This document shows positions 10,724 to 20,335 of a stretch of 48,720 nt of DNA, piece after piece. The DNA comes from Treponema sp. (lineage in GTDB: Bacteria; Spirochaetota; Spirochaetia; Treponematales; Treponemataceae), in assembly GCA_024697295.1 (NCBI GenBank), contig JAILFZ010000120.1:1-48720 (forward strand), in the 5' to 3' direction. Within the stretch, counting starts at the first letter, position 1. Each line of letters opens with the position of its first letter. A program made the position numbers and the translations under genes. The notes under the pieces are model-generated. The model was not told the origin of the DNA and did no database searches. It worked only from the letters and a program-made list of their open reading frames with translations.

Positions 10724-11772
10724 TACTTAGCCGCCGCCTTTTTGGTCTTTAACTGCATTCCGGCCTTAATGTGGGAACCAAAGGATTTTGTAAAGGCATG
10801 GGTTCCTTTTTCGGCATTTGTCAAAGTAAAGTAATAATAATCGGTGACAGGCGGATTTGCTGCCGCATTGAGGGCAACAAGTCCAGGATTACTGATTGGA
10901 GAAGGAGGTAAACCTGCCCACTTGTAAGTATTGAATGGCGAATTTATCTGCAGGTCTTCGTAAGTAATGACATCTGGATGAGGACGCCCCATTATCTCAG
11001 TAATAATATATTCAATTGTTGCACATGAGTAAAAACCGACATTGTCAGCCAGACGGTTATAAAAAACACTCGCAATGAGAGGAGCTTCGCTTTCTACGCG
11101 GTATTCGCGTTCAACAATGGAGGCCATTATCAGAATGTCATAAAGTTCATCCGGAGACTTTTCCGAAAGCCCCGGGATTGTTTTAATGCGCTCAAAAAAG
11201 TTGTCAGCCATCATGGAAACAACGGCTTTTGCCTGCATTGAAGGATTAAAGAAATAAGTATCAGGAAAAAGATAGCCTTCAAAACTGTCGGAAGGAATCT
11301 GATACTTTTCCAGCAGTTCATAACTTGTTGCGGCTTCCCTGAAGTCAGCAGCCGGGCAGACCCCCTCTTCTTCAAGTAACAGGGCAATTTTTCCAAGGGT
11401 AAGTCCTTCAGTAATTACGACTTTAAGATATTCCTGCTTTCCAGAATCCAGAAGTTCCAGAATGGAAGCCTGGCTCATAGAAGAATTAATATTATAAATA
11501 CCTGATTTTATGGCATAAGGTTTTACCCTTCCATAAACAAAAGGAATGCGTGCTGCAAGGACAAAAAATTTTTCCGAGCGGATGAGGCCTTTTTCTTTTA
11601 AGAGTTTTGCAACTTGAATTGTGCCTGTCCCCATGGGAATCTGCACCTTTTCCTGAACAGGATGTGCATTTAAAGAAACTGGAATATAGAGCTGACTAAC
11701 AATAGCCCCTGCACAAAAAACAGCGGCAAAACAAAGTGCAAAAATTAAAACATAAAGCTTTTTTGATTTCAT
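10723..11772 (-). CDS. mltG: Endolytic transglycosylase MltG (YceG-like)
   Basis: 349 aa; EGYLFPDTYFF, ASIVEREYR, IASVFYNRL, SPFNTYKWAGLPPSPISNPGLVALNAA. Confidence 0.95.
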   Translation of the reverse strand: MKSKKLYVLIFALCFAAVFCAGAIVSQLYIPVSLNAHPVQEKVQIPMGTGTIQVAKLLKEKGLIRSEKFFVLAARIPFVYGRVKPYAIKSGIYNINSSMSQASILELLDSGKQEYLKVVITEGLTLGKIALLLEEEGVCPAADFREAATSYELLEKYQIPSDSFEGYLFPDTYFFNPSMQAKAVVSMMADNFFERIKTIPGLSEKSPDELYDILIMASIVEREYRVESEAPLIASVFYNRLADNVGFYSCATIEYIITEIMGRPHPDVITYEDLQINSPFNTYKWAGLPPSPISNPGLVALNAAANPPVTDYYYFTLTNAEKGTHAFTKSFGSHIKAGMQLKTKKAAAK

Positions 11773-11987
11773 GAATAAAACTTCTCGACTTCGTCAATTG
11801 ACATATTTTGATAGATAAGGAGTTCGATTTGACGTGCAAAATCTTCCAGTCCCTGAGGAAGTTTATCCTGATTGTTCCTTAAAAGACGGGCCAGAATTTT
11901 GATTTCGCGTTCGTTAAATGAGTAATCAAAAGAAAATGCCGGTTCAGACGTTGAATTAGTATCACAGACTTGTTCCGGATTTATCAT
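11769..11987 (-). CDS. Small conserved-looking protein of unknown function (72 aa)
   Basis: ATG overlaps the upstream TGA (ATGA) and its 3' end overlaps mltG by 4 nt, indicating translational coupling. No family recognised. Confidence 0.65.
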   Translation of the reverse strand: MINPEQVCDTNSTSEPAFSFDYSFNEREIKILARLLRNNQDKLPQGLEDFARQIELLIYQNMSIDEVEKFYS

Positions 11988-12925
11988 AGACGCAGTTCCC
12001 TACCTTCCACAGCAAGATGTACTTTAATCTCGCCGTGTGCTATGTATTTAGAATACCAGCGTGCAGATTCTAGTATAGAATTAAGTTTTTTGTCATCATA
12101 GGTTGGTTCATGATGGAACAAATAAAGATTTTTTATTTTCCATGCAACCGCAAAGTCAACGGCAAAACAGAATGCTGAGTGCCCCCAGTTAGCCTTTCTC
12201 AACGCTTCTTCTACGGTGTACTGACTGTCAAGGACTAAAGCGTCGGCCCCATAAAATACAGCCTTAAGTTCTTCGTTTTTTACATCAAAGTCATCATTGG
12301 TTAATTCAACATCGGTTGCGTATACAAATTTGCGTCCGTTTTCAAAAACTGAATATGAATAAGACCCGCCGGGATGGTTCATACGTGCCAGATTAATTTT
12401 GACAGAATCAAGTTGAATTTCCTGGCCGGGCTTTACGACATGAAAGTTAATCTTTTTGGAAAGGGCTTCCCAGGTGACCGGATAATACGGAGAAACCATC
12501 TGATCGGAAAGATACTTGGCCATATCATCAAACGGTGAATAAATGTCTATTGTTACGTTTGGATTATATGCAAAATCAAAAAATGGAAGTCCCTGGATAT
12601 GGTCCCAGTGAAAATGAGAGAAGAACATATTGTAATGAAGGCTTTCAGAAAGAACGCTGGACTTGCCCATCTGGCGAATGCCCGAACCTGCATCAAAAAT
12701 GAATTTCTGATTATTTTCTGCAGTTAATTCAACACAGGGAGTATTACCGCCTGCAGTACCGAAAATCCATGATGGCAACGAAGCTAAAAATTTTTCGCGC
12801 GAATCTGATGATTGTAAATCAGCAGGTGTAATGCGCTGAACTGCGGCCGATATTTTTGCCCGCACCTGATGTGGCGTAAGCGGTGTGGGAATAGACCCCC
12901 GCACTCCCCAAAATTTAATGTTCAC
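11984..12925 (-). CDS. MBL-fold metallohydrolase (PhnP / RNase Z-like superfamily)
   Basis: IKFWGVRGSIPTP N-terminus, HFHWDHIQGLPFF, FVYATDVELT. GTG at 12925 is preceded by CTGGAG; the track start at 12931 is an upstream TTG. Confidence 0.85.
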   Translation of the reverse strand: MNIKFWGVRGSIPTPLTPHQVRAKISAAVQRITPADLQSSDSREKFLASLPSWIFGTAGGNTPCVELTAENNQKFIFDAGSGIRQMGKSSVLSESLHYNMFFSHFHWDHIQGLPFFDFAYNPNVTIDIYSPFDDMAKYLSDQMVSPYYPVTWEALSKKINFHVVKPGQEIQLDSVKINLARMNHPGGSYSYSVFENGRKFVYATDVELTNDDFDVKNEELKAVFYGADALVLDSQYTVEEALRKANWGHSAFCFAVDFAVAWKIKNLYLFHHEPTYDDKKLNSILESARWYSKYIAHGEIKVHLAVEGRELRL

Positions 12926-13027
12926 TCCCAACTCCAGTAAACTAAAAACTTTTATAAATCTAACAAAAATTATAATTACTAAATTGATAAAAATCTACTG
13001 TGAAAATTAAATTATTTAAAAAAAGGC

Positions 13028-13056
13028 AAAAAAAAAGTTCCAGACTTTCTGGAACT
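13028..13056 (-). terminator. Rho-independent terminator after the tRNA-Thr/tRNA-Tyr unit
   Basis: Minus strand AGTTCCAGA-AAG-TCTGGAACT (9-bp perfect stem) followed by a run of T. Confidence 0.9.
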
Positions 13057-13061
13057 CACTA

Positions 13062-13143
13062 TGGGGAGTGAAGGATTCGAACCTACGAAGCACTAGGCAG
13101 CAGATTTACAGTCTGTCCCCTTTGACCACTCGGGAAACTCCCC
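13062..13143 (-). tRNA. tRNA-Tyr (anticodon GTA)
   Basis: GGGGAGTTTCCCGAGTGGTCAAAGGGGACAGACTGTAAATCTGCTGCC...GGTTCGAATCCTTCACTCCCCA; 82 nt, long variable arm, GGTTCGAATCC T-arm. Confidence 0.95.
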
Positions 13144-13155
13144 TAAATTAAAAAA

Positions 13156-13228
13156 AGCTGCCTGAAGGACTCGGACCCTCGACCCCGAGATTACAAATCA
13201 CGTGCTCTACCAACTGAGCTAAGGCAGC
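13156..13228 (-). tRNA. tRNA-Thr (anticodon TGT)
   Basis: GCTGCCTTAGCTCAGTTGGTAGAGCACGTGATTTGTAATCTCGGGGTCGAGGGTCCGAGTCCTTCAGGCAGCT; complete cloverleaf, 73 nt. Confidence 0.95.
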
Positions 13229-13272
13229 ATTCTTTTATTCGCTTGGGTTAATAACCCGTGCGATGTGTTGAT

Positions 13273-13301
13273 AATATAACAAACTGACAAAAAAGTGTCA
13301 A
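13273..13301 (-). promoter_or_regulatory. Sigma-70-type promoter for the tRNA-Thr/tRNA-Tyr operon
   Basis: Minus strand TTGACA (13301-13296), 17-nt spacer, TATATT (13278-13273). Confidence 0.85.
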
Positions 13302-13329
13302 CAGACTTTTTTGATTTTTTTAAAAGTTT

Positions 13330-13707
13330 TCAATTTTTTTTAGCGGCAAAATCCGGTCTGAGTTTTTCTCCGCCGTTGATATAAACCGGTACAACCTTTG
13401 CATTATCCTCAAGATAAGTTGTAATGAGTACGCGGATCATCTTTTCAGGGCTGCCTTCAATTTTTGGTTCCTGACTGCAGAACAGCGGAACTCTTGAAAC
13501 ATCAATCGGAGGATTGCCGCGTCTAAGGGCAGCGGCCGGATTCATCAGAGTCAAGTCGTCTGTGATTGTAAACTGAATGCTGACAATGTCTTCACTTTTC
13601 AGATTATTTTCCTTTACAAGTTCGCTGAACATCTGTCCAACATTTTGAATTACTGATTCTTTTGTATTTTCGGCACCGGTTGCTCCGCGGATTCCAAAAA
13701 GACGCAT
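13330..13707 (-). CDS. aroH: Chorismate mutase, AroH type
   Basis: 125 aa; MRLFGIRGATGAENTKESV...LVKENNLKSEDIVSIQFTITDDLTLMNPAAALR, typical of monofunctional AroH chorismate mutases. Confidence 0.9.
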   Translation of the reverse strand: MRLFGIRGATGAENTKESVIQNVGQMFSELVKENNLKSEDIVSIQFTITDDLTLMNPAAALRRGNPPIDVSRVPLFCSQEPKIEGSPEKMIRVLITTYLEDNAKVVPVYINGGEKLRPDFAAKKN

Positions 13708-13716
13708 ATTTTACTA

Positions 13717-13776
13717 CTCCTTATAAGGCGGCCTTGCATTGAAGCAAGGAATCGCAGTTTTGCCTGGGGCAAAATC
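13717..13776. repeat. Hairpin-rich intergenic element, copy A
   Basis: ccttataagg palindrome; ccttgc-attgaa-gcaagg hairpin; ttttgcc-tgg-ggcaaaa hairpin. Similar to 30101-30173. Confidence 0.6.
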
Positions 13777-14594
13777 TATTCAAGATTATTGAGTGCTTTG
13801 AGAACATCAGCCGAGCTGTTGTTGGAAAGCAGATTATTCAGGTCCGGGTATTTTTTGAGAACCTCACCAATTTTTGTAAGTCTGTTTACAGAGCGTTCAT
13901 CGGCAAGAATTTTCTGTGCCTGCTCTTTAGCTGCATCACTTAAAAGAGCATCAACCATGTCCTGGAATTTTTCGTATGATTTACGGGCAATTTTATAAAG
14001 TCTTACGTCAGGGATTTTTGCTTTTTTAAGGACAACATCCTTTACGTCGATGTATTCAAATTTTCCTGAGCCGGCGAGCTGTTCAACTGCAGGAGCGACA
14101 TCAAAGACAGTAACAAGATTTTCAGCATTCTGTTCGATTATGGTTTTTGAAAGATCGAATGCGATTTTACCGGCATTTTCTTCAAGATAAGTTTTTAAGC
14201 TTTCATTAGAATTTATTGTGCCGTTTTTTAAAAGTTGAACTACATTTTCCGGCTTAACTTCGAGGCTGATGTCAAAATCAAAAGAATAAGAAAAATCGGG
14301 ATTTCCCCTTATTAAAGAAGTGTAGATTTCAGCAGACGGAAGGGCTCCCTTTAAGCTCTGGGATGAATGGAAAATTCCATGGTCAAACTTATGAATCTGA
14401 ACATTTGTCGGAAGAAGGGCTTCCCAGCGCCACATCAGCTTTCCGTTTTCGATGATTTTTTCGCTTACGCCGCCGGTTTTACTGACCATTACGCCGTACT
14501 GTCCGGCCGGGACTTTCATGTTTACAAGACCAAAGTAAAAAACGGCCGCACCAAACAAAAGGATAATAATTACGCTGACAATCCCCTTTTTCAT
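13776..14594 (-). CDS. Membrane-anchored protein with SPFH/band-7-like N-terminal features
   Basis: 272 aa; N-terminal TM then MKVPAGQYGVMVSKTGGV...; helical C-terminus. Weak similarity judged by eye. Confidence 0.55.
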   Translation of the reverse strand: MKKGIVSVIIILLFGAAVFYFGLVNMKVPAGQYGVMVSKTGGVSEKIIENGKLMWRWEALLPTNVQIHKFDHGIFHSSQSLKGALPSAEIYTSLIRGNPDFSYSFDFDISLEVKPENVVQLLKNGTINSNESLKTYLEENAGKIAFDLSKTIIEQNAENLVTVFDVAPAVEQLAGSGKFEYIDVKDVVLKKAKIPDVRLYKIARKSYEKFQDMVDALLSDAAKEQAQKILADERSVNRLTKIGEVLKKYPDLNNLLSNNSSADVLKALNNLE

Positions 14595-14659
14595 ATTCCA
14601 CCTTTAATATATAATTGGATTTATAATTAGAATATACAAAAATTATTCAGTTAGCAAGC

Positions 14660-15049
14660 ATGAAAAAAAATTCTGAGCCAAAGCAAAAATTTAATATAAG
14701 AAATTTTTCAATTTTTAGACGACTGCCTCTTTTACTTTCCCTCACAAGACGCGGAATGATTTTTTTTATGTTTCTGCTGGTTGCTCAGCTTCTGCTTTTT
14801 TTAACCGGAAACATTCAGCACTTTCTGGACGAAAACCAGACGCTTACCCTGAAAATGTGCTCTTACGCCGCAATCGGAATGGGATTTTTTTCTTTTGCGG
14901 CAGTAATTGAATGCATTTATTACATCGTTACAAGTAAAAAGGCATTTTTTTATGTACATCTTGCGATTTTTTTTATACTTTTCTTATTAGCAAGTTTTGT
15001 TTGTTTTGGGGCAAACTTTATTTTTATTGTTTCGGACGGACTTGCCTGA
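14660..15049 (+). CDS. Small membrane protein of unknown function
   Basis: 129 aa, several hydrophobic segments, ends immediately before the cca start. Confidence 0.6.
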   Translation: MKKNSEPKQKFNIRNFSIFRRLPLLLSLTRRGMIFFMFLLVAQLLLFLTGNIQHFLDENQTLTLKMCSYAAIGMGFFSFAAVIECIYYIVTSKKAFFYVHLAIFFILFLLASFVCFGANFIFIVSDGLA

Positions 15050-15050
15050 T

Positions 15051-16463
15051 ATGAATAAAATTTCGATTCCTTACGAATTAAAAGAATTCAATAAGATTTT
15101 TTCTCAGCACGGCTTTAAGGCATACCTGGTTGGAGGGGCCGTACGCGATACAATTCTCGGCAAAAAGATTTGTGACTGGGATGTAACGACAAACGCTACG
15201 CCTGAAGATGTAACAAAAATGTTTAAGTTTGTTATCCCGACAGGAATTGCCCACGGAACAGTTACAGTTCATTTTATGAAGCACGAAATTGAAGTTACAA
15301 CTTTCCGTGCGGATCAGGGCTACTCAGACGGAAGGCATCCTGACAAAATCATTTTTGCAAAAACAATTGAAGAAGATTTGAGCCGCCGCGACTTTACGAT
15401 GAACGCAATTGCCGCAGACTTAAGTGACGGTTCAATCGCAGATCCTTATCACGGACAGGCTGACATAAAGGCTAAGATTATCAAAACCGTCGGTAACCCT
15501 CACGAGCGCTTTATGGAAGACGGGCTCAGACCTTTGAGGGGGTTGAGATTCAGCAGCCAGCTGGGTTTTGAAATCGAAAAAGAAACCTTTAATGAGATTT
15601 TTAACAAAGAAGTCCAGAAAAAAATCAGTTCTGTAAGCCTCGAGAGATTCCGGGACGAATTTGAAAAAATCCTCCGCTCCCCTAAACCATCACACGGCCT
15701 TCGCCTGATGGAAAAAACCGGCGTCCTAAAAATATTCATCCCGGAACTTGCAGACTGCCGCGGTGTTGAACAGGCAGATGACAGAGGCTATCACGAAATG
15801 GATATACTGGACCATTGTTTTACTGCCTGTGACGGTGCTCCAGAGGACAACCTTGCAGTCCGTTATGCGGCCCTCTTCCACGACATCGGAAAAAAAGCTG
15901 TACGAAAAGAAGTTTTTGAAGAAAATCCTTCGGATCCGACAAAAAAAATCCGTATCGTTCATTTTTTTCAGCACGAAATCGTTTCAGAAAAACTTACGAG
16001 AACGATTTTGACAAGAATTAAACTCAGCAACGCTCAGATAGATAAAATCTGCCACCTCGTAAAAGAACACATGTTCTACTACGAAAAAACGTGGTCTGAT
16101 GCCGCAGTGCGCCGTTTTATAATAAGAATCGGAATTGAAAATATTGAAGATTTGTTTGATTTACGCCGTGCTGACACTTTCGGTAAATATGGAGTCCCGG
16201 TGGATGCCAACAGCGAGACCGCCCTCAATCTCCTCGAATTATCCGACAGAATCAAAAAAATTGAATCCGATAAGTCTGTCCTCGATTTAAAGAGTCTGGC
16301 CGTAAACGGAAAAGATTTGATTGAAGCAGGAATTAAACCCGGAAAAACTCTCGGGCACATCCTCAACGAACTTTTTCAGTGCGTTGTGGATGATCCTGAT
16401 ATGAATTCAAAAGAAAAACTCCTGAAAGTTGCATTAAACCTTTACAAAAAGATCAGCGGCTGA
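15051..16463 (+). CDS. cca: CCA-adding / poly(A) polymerase family nucleotidyltransferase with HD domain
   Basis: AYLVGGAVRDTILGKKICDWDVTTNATPEDV, RRDFTMNAIA, RFMEDGLRPLRGLRFSSQLGF; HD part ALFHDIGK. ATG at 15051 preferred to the track start at 14997, which overlaps the upstream gene. Confidence 0.95.
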   Translation: MNKISIPYELKEFNKIFSQHGFKAYLVGGAVRDTILGKKICDWDVTTNATPEDVTKMFKFVIPTGIAHGTVTVHFMKHEIEVTTFRADQGYSDGRHPDKIIFAKTIEEDLSRRDFTMNAIAADLSDGSIADPYHGQADIKAKIIKTVGNPHERFMEDGLRPLRGLRFSSQLGFEIEKETFNEIFNKEVQKKISSVSLERFRDEFEKILRSPKPSHGLRLMEKTGVLKIFIPELADCRGVEQADDRGYHEMDILDHCFTACDGAPEDNLAVRYAALFHDIGKKAVRKEVFEENPSDPTKKIRIVHFFQHEIVSEKLTRTILTRIKLSNAQIDKICHLVKEHMFYYEKTWSDAAVRRFIIRIGIENIEDLFDLRRADTFGKYGVPVDANSETALNLLELSDRIKKIESDKSVLDLKSLAVNGKDLIEAGIKPGKTLGHILNELFQCVVDDPDMNSKEKLLKVALNLYKKISG

Positions 16464-17751
16464 ATTTTCTGTACATCTCAGCGATGATTTTAATTCCCTG
16501 TTCAACCTCGTCTTCAGGACCTGCATAATTTATGCGCAGACACTTTGAATAATGAGCATGGTCTTTTAAAGGTGGAAGGCCGCCTTCGATATCGTCCCCA
16601 AAGAAAAAGTATTCACCGGGAACAACGATTACGCCCTTTTCCTTTAATTTTGAATAAAACTCTTTGGATGTAACCGAAAGGTTGTTCATCAAAATCCACT
16701 GGAAAATTGAACCTTCACTTTTGTGCAGGCGGTAATCGGTTCCTTCAAAATAATGATGGAATGCGGCCACTGCCTTTTTGGCCTTGTTTTCATAATACGG
16801 TCTGACAAAGTCCTTTGCCTTTTGCACCAGTTCACCAGATTTGATTAGAGGACTTGCAACCGCCTGTCCCATTGAACCTGAAGCCAGAGCCGCAATTGCA
16901 TTCAGGTTTCCTAAGGCCTTGACTATCTGTTCATCTGCAATAATGATTCCTGTGCGCAATGACGGAAGGCCGATTTTGCTCAGACTCATGCTGAGAATGA
17001 TGTTTTTGCCGTAATAAGGCGAAGCGTCATCTGTAAAAATAATGTTTGGCCAGGGAAGACCATAAGCATTATCAATAATCAGTGGAACATTGTATCTGTC
17101 TGCAAGCGAGGAAAGCCGTTTAACTTCTGCGTCTGTAAGAACGTTTCCTGTCGGGTTTGTCGGACGGGTTACGCACATTGCACCGATTTTAGAAAAATTT
17201 TTTGAAAGATAATCTTCCAGAAGTTCAAAATTAACATGATACTTAAAGTCATTGCCTTCTTCTTCCCATGTTGAAGGAATGCTCACGAACATGTCCTTTT
17301 CGATTCCCTGGTCGGCGTAGCCGATGTAGTCCGGGGCAAGAGGAAAAAGAATGCGCTTTTTAATCTGTCTGCCGTTTTCTGTAAAAGTGCCTGCCAGAAG
17401 GTTAAAAAGATAAAAACAGGCGCTCTGGCTTCCGTTGCTTACTGCAACATTTTTACCGTCAATATTCCAGCCGTATTTGTTTTTAAAGAATTCAGCAACT
17501 GTTTCTATAAATTCAACACGGCCCTGAGGGCTGTCATAAAAACCGATGAGCTTTTCAAATTCGTCACCGGTATTTAATATCTGCTCCATTCTCCTGCGGT
17601 ACATCTGCTGAATTTCCGGAATCTGGGCAGGGTTTCCGCCGCCGAGACGGTACGGTTTAACTCCTTTTGGAAGCGGTTTACCGATGTCGTCCATGAGCTG
17701 CAGAATGCCGGACTCGCCGCAGAGTTTATTACCAAAATCACTGAATTTCAT
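16453..17751 (-). CDS. avtA: Valine--pyruvate aminotransferase (AvtA-like, PLP fold I)
   Basis: 432 aa; MKFSDFGNKLCGESGILQLMDDIG, YRLGGGNPAQIPEIQ, TRPTNPTGNVLTDAEV, SLSKIGLPSLRTGIIIAD. Confidence 0.9.
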   Translation of the reverse strand: MKFSDFGNKLCGESGILQLMDDIGKPLPKGVKPYRLGGGNPAQIPEIQQMYRRRMEQILNTGDEFEKLIGFYDSPQGRVEFIETVAEFFKNKYGWNIDGKNVAVSNGSQSACFYLFNLLAGTFTENGRQIKKRILFPLAPDYIGYADQGIEKDMFVSIPSTWEEEGNDFKYHVNFELLEDYLSKNFSKIGAMCVTRPTNPTGNVLTDAEVKRLSSLADRYNVPLIIDNAYGLPWPNIIFTDDASPYYGKNIILSMSLSKIGLPSLRTGIIIADEQIVKALGNLNAIAALASGSMGQAVASPLIKSGELVQKAKDFVRPYYENKAKKAVAAFHHYFEGTDYRLHKSEGSIFQWILMNNLSVTSKEFYSKLKEKGVIVVPGEYFFFGDDIEGGLPPLKDHAHYSKCLRINYAGPEDEVEQGIKIIAEMYRKFSR

Positions 17752-17753
17752 TT

Positions 17754-20330
17754 TTAAATTTCTCCAATCTGACTGACTGTCTGTTTTTTTTCTGTTTTTT
17801 TTGATTTTGTTTCTTTTTTCTTTTTTGGTTCTTCAAATTCAACTTTGATTGTCTGTTTTACAAGATCAACGACAATTTTATTTGAAGGAGGATTCGGGTT
17901 TTCCAAAAGCAATAGAGAAAGCTGGTCTTCAATTTCTTTTTGAATGATTCTTCTCATCGGGCGGGCACCCATGCTCGGTTCATATCCGTTTTGAATCAAA
18001 TATTCGCGTCCTTTTTTTGTAACGCTGATTGTAAGATTTTTATCAGCAAGGCGGTCTACGAGTTCCCCCAGCTGAATGTCAAGAATCGAAGCAATCTGCT
18101 TTTTGTTAAGGGCGTCAAATACAACTACATCATCAATACGGTTAAGAAGTTCCGGGCTCATCAGGCGTTTAAGTTCTTCAAGAGCATTAGCCTTAATCTG
18201 ATTGTAAGGAAGTGTTCCGTCATCAACAGATGAAAAACCGAGGCGGTGTTCTGTTGTAATCTGTCTTGCACCTGCATTACTTGTCATAATGATTACAGTG
18301 TTTCTGAAGTTTACAGTGTGACCAAGGTTATCGCTCAATTCACCTTCTTCGAGGAGCTGGAGCAGAAGATTGAATACATCAGGATGTGCCTTTTCAATCT
18401 CGTCCAGGAGAACAACGCTGTACGGGTGACGGCGGACCTTTTCTGTAAGCACCCCGCCCTCATCAAAACCGACGTATCCAGGAGGTGCTCCGACAAGTCT
18501 GCTCGCATTGTGTTTTTCCATGTAGTCAGACATATCGATACGAATCAAGGCGTCTTCTGTTCCAAAAAGGAATTTTGCAAGAGTTTTGGCAAGCTGAGTT
18601 TTTCCAACGCCTGTAGGTCCAAGGAAAATAAATGAACCCATAGGCCTGTCGGCGGAACTTACCCCGGAGCGGCTTCGTCTGATTGCGCCTGACAAAAGTT
18701 TTACCGCTTCGTCCTGGCCGATGACAGATTTATGAAGTTCATCTTCCATGTGAAGGAGACGTCTGGATTCATTTGAATCGAGCTGTTCAAGCGGAATGCC
18801 TGTGATTGCAGAAATTATCTGGCAAACATCGTCCACCGTAACGTGTTTTTTAGATAAAGAGGAATGATTCTGCCAGTAATTACTGAATTCATCAAATTTG
18901 CGTTTTAAGTCGCGCACCTTGTCACGGACTTCGGCGGCCTTTTCATAATTCTGGGTTGCAACAAGTTCTTTTTTTTCGTTGCTCAGGTTTTCAATTGCCT
19001 TCTCAAGTTCGGCAAGTTCCTGAGGGCGTTCTTCTTCGGTGATTTTTTTAGCTGAACCGGCTTCATCGAGAATATCGATTGCCTTGTCCGGCAAAAAACG
19101 TTCAGGGATATAACGCTCTGAAAACTTAACAATCGAAGGAATTACATCTTCATCATAAATGACCCCGTGGAATTCCTCGTATTTGCCTTTAAGGCCGTTC
19201 AAAATAGCCTCAGTATCCTTAACGTCAGGCTCATCAACTTTTATAACCTGGAAACGTCGTTCGAGGGCTGAGTCCTTTTCAAAATATTTGCGGTATTCCT
19301 TTAAGGTTGTAGCACCGACAATCTGGATTTCTCCGCGGCTGAGGGCAGGCTTTAAAATATTTGAAGCGTCCATTGCCCCTTCAGGTCCGCCTGCTCCGAT
19401 GATTGTATGTAATTCGTCGATAAAGATAATGATATTTCCGTCTTCACGGATTTCTTTCATCATTCTCTTCATTCGGTCTTCAAACTCACCGCGGTATTTG
19501 GTACCGGCAACAAGAGCTGCAAGGTCGAGGCTCAGAATCCGCTTTTTTAACAGGTAGTATGGTACTTTGCCCTGAGCAATATTTTGAGCAAGGGCTTCTA
19601 CAACGGCAGTTTTTCCAACCCCCGGCTCACCTACTAAAACAGGATTGTTTTTTGTCCTGCGGCTTAAAATCTGAACAAGTCTTTTTAATTCCTTTTCGCG
19701 GCCTACTACAGGATCAAGTTTTCCTTCACGGCTAAGGGCTGTCAAATCGCGGCTGTATTCGGCAAGGAATGATGCGTTCTGGCGGCGGCGTTCAAAAGGC
19801 CCCTGGGCCGGAATCATCGGTCCCTGGCTGGTCTGATTGAATTTTGGATTTTTATTTGCCTGTTTTGCAAAGAAATAGCTTGAAGTAAAATGACTTTGAA
19901 CAGTTCTTACAGCATTGCGGATATCTTGTGAAGAAATCCCTGCACGGCTGAAAAACTTGTGGGATGTGCTGTCTTCTTCGCGTGAGGAAGCGATAAGGAT
20001 GTGCTCGCTTCCGACATATTCGTTACTGAGGGCATTTGCTTCCATTGCGGCAACATCGATTAAGGCCCTCAGACGGATTGACGGAGGAAGTTCAGAAACC
20101 TGGGTGTCGCGGTTGGGATTTTCCGAAAAGTTTTTTTCTATCATGACCTGCAGCGGCAGGACATTAAGATTTAATTCTTTTAAAGTTATAAAGCCGAGGC
20201 CTTCGGAACTTTTGATCATGGCAAGAAGAACGTGTTCGGGCAAAAGCTCAACAGAACCGCATTTACGGCCCTCTTCCTGTGCGATGATTAATAATTTCTG
20301 TAAAAGTGGAGAAATTGTTTTCATACCCAT
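17754..20330 (-). CDS. clpC: ATP-dependent Clp protease ATP-binding subunit ClpC
   Basis: 858 aa; Clp-N repeats, [19 protein letters not shown]-like segment [53 protein letters not shown]; next to mcsB and mcsA. Confidence 0.95.
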   Translation of the reverse strand: MGMKTISPLLQKLLIIAQEEGRKCGSVELLPEHVLLAMIKSSEGLGFITLKELNLNVLPLQVMIEKNFSENPNRDTQVSELPPSIRLRALIDVAAMEANALSNEYVGSEHILIASSREEDSTSHKFFSRAGISSQDIRNAVRTVQSHFTSSYFFAKQANKNPKFNQTSQGPMIPAQGPFERRRQNASFLAEYSRDLTALSREGKLDPVVGREKELKRLVQILSRRTKNNPVLVGEPGVGKTAVVEALAQNIAQGKVPYYLLKKRILSLDLAALVAGTKYRGEFEDRMKRMMKEIREDGNIIIFIDELHTIIGAGGPEGAMDASNILKPALSRGEIQIVGATTLKEYRKYFEKDSALERRFQVIKVDEPDVKDTEAILNGLKGKYEEFHGVIYDEDVIPSIVKFSERYIPERFLPDKAIDILDEAGSAKKITEEERPQELAELEKAIENLSNEKKELVATQNYEKAAEVRDKVRDLKRKFDEFSNYWQNHSSLSKKHVTVDDVCQIISAITGIPLEQLDSNESRRLLHMEDELHKSVIGQDEAVKLLSGAIRRSRSGVSSADRPMGSFIFLGPTGVGKTQLAKTLAKFLFGTEDALIRIDMSDYMEKHNASRLVGAPPGYVGFDEGGVLTEKVRRHPYSVVLLDEIEKAHPDVFNLLLQLLEEGELSDNLGHTVNFRNTVIIMTSNAGARQITTEHRLGFSSVDDGTLPYNQIKANALEELKRLMSPELLNRIDDVVVFDALNKKQIASILDIQLGELVDRLADKNLTISVTKKGREYLIQNGYEPSMGARPMRRIIQKEIEDQLSLLLLENPNPPSNKIVVDLVKQTIKVEFEEPKKKKETKSKKTEKKQTVSQIGEI

Positions 20331-20335
20331 ATATT

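Noticed and set aside
13245-13257. gggttaataaccc palindrome in the tRNA leader as a regulator site
   Set aside because: Short palindrome just downstream of the predicted TSS; could be a leader stem, and one occurrence is not enough to call an operator.
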